From CAIMZW01 sp037130455 (lineage in GTDB: Bacteria; Actinomycetota; Actinomycetes; Nanopelagicales; Nanopelagicaceae), in assembly GCA_037130455.1 (NCBI GenBank), contig JBAXSZ010000005.1, forward strand, positions 1 through 64,000: DNA of 64,000 bases, given 5' to 3'. The position numbers were made by a program, and so were the translations under genes. The notes under the pieces are model-generated. The model had not been told where the DNA came from, made no database searches, and saw nothing but the letters and a program-made list of their open reading frames with translations. Positions 62,011 through 64,000 of this stretch are shown piece after piece. Positions within the stretch are counted from its first letter, which is position 1; every line of letters begins with the position of its first letter.

Positions 62011-62021
62011 AAGAGGGAAGT

Positions 62022-63086
62022 CTAGGCATCAGAAGGCGGTGTGTCGAAAAGCCCAGGCGTTCGGTTGGTCTCATTTTTGAGATTATCGGCCGGCGGCGTC
62101 AATCCCAAGTGGTTCCACCCCGCGTTAGTAGCCATTCTCCCCCGTGGCGTTCGTGCGATGAAACCCATCCGAACCAGAAATGGCTCGGCCAGGGATTCAA
62201 CCGTCTCGACCTCTTCGCCAATGGCCATCGCTAAGGTCGAAATTCCGACTGGGCCGCCATTGAAACGATGAATTAGGGCATTTAAGACAGATTTATCCAA
62301 CCTATCCAAACCAACCGGGTCTACTTCATACATTTCCAAGGCTGCTTTGGCATACTCCAACGAAATAGCGCCATCGCCATGAACCTGGGAAAAATCACGA
62401 ACTCGGCGGAGGAGCCGATTGGCCACTCGTGGGGTGCCCCGAGATCTAGAACCAATCTCATCTATGGCTTCCTGGGAAATTTTCACTCCAAGCAATCCAG
62501 CACTTCGAAGGACGATATGACAGAGATCGGCGTCGGAGTAGTAATCCAGCTGAGCGGTGAATCCGAATCGATCTCGCAATGGACTGGGCAGAAGTCCAGC
62601 TCGAGTAGTAGCACCTACTAAAGTGAAATGAGGAAGTTCTAGCGGAATGGCCGTAGCCCCCGCTCCTTTTCCAACAATCACATCAACCCGGAAATCCTCC
62701 ATCGCCAGGTACAACAACTCTTCTGCAGGCCGAGACATCCGGTGAATCTCATCCAGAAAGAGAATTTCACCTTCCACTAACGAAGAGAGAATTGCGGCTA
62801 AATCCCCCGCATGCTGAATCGCCGGACCACTACTAATGCGGATCGGCGCCTGCATTTCCGCGGCAATAATCATGGCCAAGGTCGTTTTTCCCAAGCCCGG
62901 TGGACCGGAGAGCAAAATGTGGTCGGAAGGTGAATTTCGGCTTCGGGAAGCAGAGAGAAGTAGATCAATCTGGGCGCTCACTCGAGGTTGACCAACAAAC
63001 TCCATTAAGGATTTAGGTCGCAACGCCTGTTCTTGCGATCGCTCATCCCCCAGACTGTGTGAAGAAGTTATTTCTTCACTGGTCAT
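62022..63086 (-). CDS. ruvB: Holliday junction branch-migration helicase RuvB
   Basis: 354 residues, AAA+ motor of RuvAB. Walker A is GPPGLGKTT, Walker B is LFLDEIHRM, sensor 1 is TLVGATTRAGLL, and the C-terminal winged helix has RTPRGRMAT. The start overlaps the ruvA stop (ATGA). Confidence 0.97.
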   Translation of the reverse strand: MTSEEITSSHSLGDERSQEQALRPKSLMEFVGQPRVSAQIDLLLSASRSRNSPSDHILLSGPPGLGKTTLAMIIAAEMQAPIRISSGPAIQHAGDLAAILSSLVEGEILFLDEIHRMSRPAEELLYLAMEDFRVDVIVGKGAGATAIPLELPHFTLVGATTRAGLLPSPLRDRFGFTAQLDYYSDADLCHIVLRSAGLLGVKISQEAIDEIGSRSRGTPRVANRLLRRVRDFSQVHGDGAISLEYAKAALEMYEVDPVGLDRLDKSVLNALIHRFNGGPVGISTLAMAIGEEVETVESLAEPFLVRMGFIARTPRGRMATNAGWNHLGLTPPADNLKNETNRTPGLFDTPPSDA

Positions 63087-63688
63087 GAGCTTCGACCATG
63101 AATTTGCAGCGCTCGCCGTAGCAGCGCTCCAATTTCTTCTTTCTCATCGGAGTGGGAGATTTCCTCGGCCAAAATATCTAACGTCTCTAAGCAATCTCGT
63201 TGTGTGAATCCCAGATTAAGCAGAGCGCCTTCGATTTGATCGCGCCAGGTAAAGGTCAAGGACTTTCCACTGGCAGGGCTTTCACCAAAATGCGAAACCT
63301 TATCCTTGAGTTCTAAGAGAACTCGAGCCGCACCTTTTTTACCAAGACCTGGAATGCGTTCCAGGATTCCGCCATTTTCGCTACGAATTGCAGCGGCAAT
63401 TTCTGATGCGTCATAAACACTCAAAGCGGATTGCGCGACCTTAGGACCTATTCCTGTCACAGTCTGCAAAAGTTCAAAGAGCTCTTTCGACTTAGTATCT
63501 TCGAACCCAAAAAGTGTGAGCGAATCCTCCCGAACCAACAAAGTAGTGTGGAAAGAAACATGAGATCCAACATGCAATCCCGCAACGACGCGCGGCGACA
63601 AATTAACCAAAATGCCAACTCCACCCACCTCAACAATTGCCGAAGAGGTGGATATCCCTTTTACGATTCCACTCAACGATGCGATCAT
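63083..63688 (-). CDS. ruvA: Holliday junction-binding protein RuvA
   Basis: 201 residues. N-terminal OB domain (MIASLSGIVKGIS), paired helix-hairpin-helix motifs (LLQTVTGIGPKVAQSAL and RIPGLGKKGAARVLLEL) and the C-terminal RuvB-binding domain. Overlaps ruvC and ruvB by 4 bases on each side. Confidence 0.96.
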   Translation of the reverse strand: MIASLSGIVKGISTSSAIVEVGGVGILVNLSPRVVAGLHVGSHVSFHTTLLVREDSLTLFGFEDTKSKELFELLQTVTGIGPKVAQSALSVYDASEIAAAIRSENGGILERIPGLGKKGAARVLLELKDKVSHFGESPASGKSLTFTWRDQIEGALLNLGFTQRDCLETLDILAEEISHSDEKEEIGALLRRALQIHGRSS

Positions 63689-64000
63689 GTCAGACCAACT
63701 TTGGAAACCTGCGTCTTAGTAAGGCGAGCCTTCTCTTTCGCCAGCGCTGTGGCTAATTTCGCATCCCCACCACCGCGCCAGTGATGGCAAATAGCCAATG
63801 CCAATGCGTCAGTACTATCAACCGGCTTGGGAATTTCGCTGAGCCGAAGCAGGCGTTGAACCATTTGTGCTATTTGTTTTTTATCCGCTCTTCCCGATCC
63901 TGTGACCGCCGCTTTCACTTCACTGGGCGTGTGCATAACAACGGGCAAACCGGCACGAGCAGCGATCAGCAATGCCACGCCTGCAGCTTGGCCGGTGGCC
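63685..64000 (-). CDS. ruvC: Crossover junction endonuclease RuvC (N-terminus outside window)
   Basis: About 104 C-terminal residues are inside the window. They begin within the conserved ATGQAAGVALL segment and show VMHTPSEVKAAVTGSGRADK and DSTDALALAICH, with a catalytic Asp of RuvC. The gene continues past the right edge, so the start codon is not seen. Confidence 0.95.
   Translation of the reverse strand, partial: ATGQAAGVALLIAARAGLPVVMHTPSEVKAAVTGSGRADKKQIAQMVQRLLRLSEIPKPVDSTDALALAICHHWRGGGDAKLATALAKEKARLTKTQVSKVGLT

Noticed and set aside
1..64000. CRISPR arrays, insertion sequences, prophage, toxin-antitoxin or defence systems
   Set aside because: No spaced direct repeats, transposase motifs, phage structural genes or known defence domains were seen on either strand.

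Overview
This window is a gene-dense stretch of chromosome from an actinobacterium, probably a streamlined free-living one. Actinobacterial markers are mshC (mycothiol synthesis) with its usual companions (an SCO1664-family kinase-like protein, DUF3090 and an MSMEG_4193-type phosphatase), a BldD homologue, an mIHF domain, a PriA without helicase motifs and a PGKGP-type EF-P. GC is moderate by eye. Nearly every neighbour pair abuts or overlaps by 4 bp, and convergent genes overlap at their stop codons. This fits freshwater planktonic Actinomycetota such as the acI/Nanopelagicales group, but that placement is inference.

Layout. (1) 1-7.4 kb, minus strand: phosphatase, DUF3090, SCO1664-family protein, mshC, metH and a HAD phosphatase cut by the window edge. 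(2) 7.4-17.7 kb, mixed strands: the most accessory part, with an aldo/keto reductase, an M20 peptidase, tRNA-Leu(GAG), a glycosyltransferase, a secreted beta-propeller, thymidine kinase, an alcohol dehydrogenase, two small membrane proteins, ung, an ABC ATPase and serB. (3) 17.7-38.7 kb, minus strand: a core block read right to left as pyrR-pyrB-pyrC-carA-carB-pyrK-pyrD-pyrF, a fused mihF-gmk, rpoZ, coaBC, metK, priA, def, fmt, rsmB, rpe, an FMN riboswitch with a ribM/pnuC transporter, hisE and hisG. (4) 38.7-39.3 kb: a BldD-like regulator on the plus strand. (5) 39.3-55.6 kb, minus strand: gloB-like, hisS, aspS, a lipoprotein with an FtsH-like protease, DUF948, alaS, ruvX, mltG, aroE, aroC, aroK, aroB, aroQ, efp and nusB. 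(6) 55.8-64 kb: a DUF349 protein on the plus strand facing relA, secF, secD, ruvB, ruvA and ruvC (cut by the window edge).

The gene order follows the conserved Streptomyces/Mycobacterium order, but several usual members are missing here: ribE/ribBA/ribH between rpe and hisE, pepQ between aroQ and efp, yajC between ruvB and secD, and apt between secF and relA. Three RNA-level features stand out. An FMN riboswitch starts directly after the rpe stop codon. A PyrR-binding loop touches the pyrR Shine-Dalgarno. Finally, thirteen start codons are preceded by a TANNNT box 6-7 bases upstream, the arrangement of leaderless promoters. No CRISPR array, insertion sequence or prophage was seen. I did not find a clearly new defence or mobile system. 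The best candidates for novelty are the mihF-gmk fusion, the riboflavin locus reduced to a riboswitch-controlled importer, the FtsH-like protease with a coupled lipoprotein, and the uncharacterised trio beside mshC.
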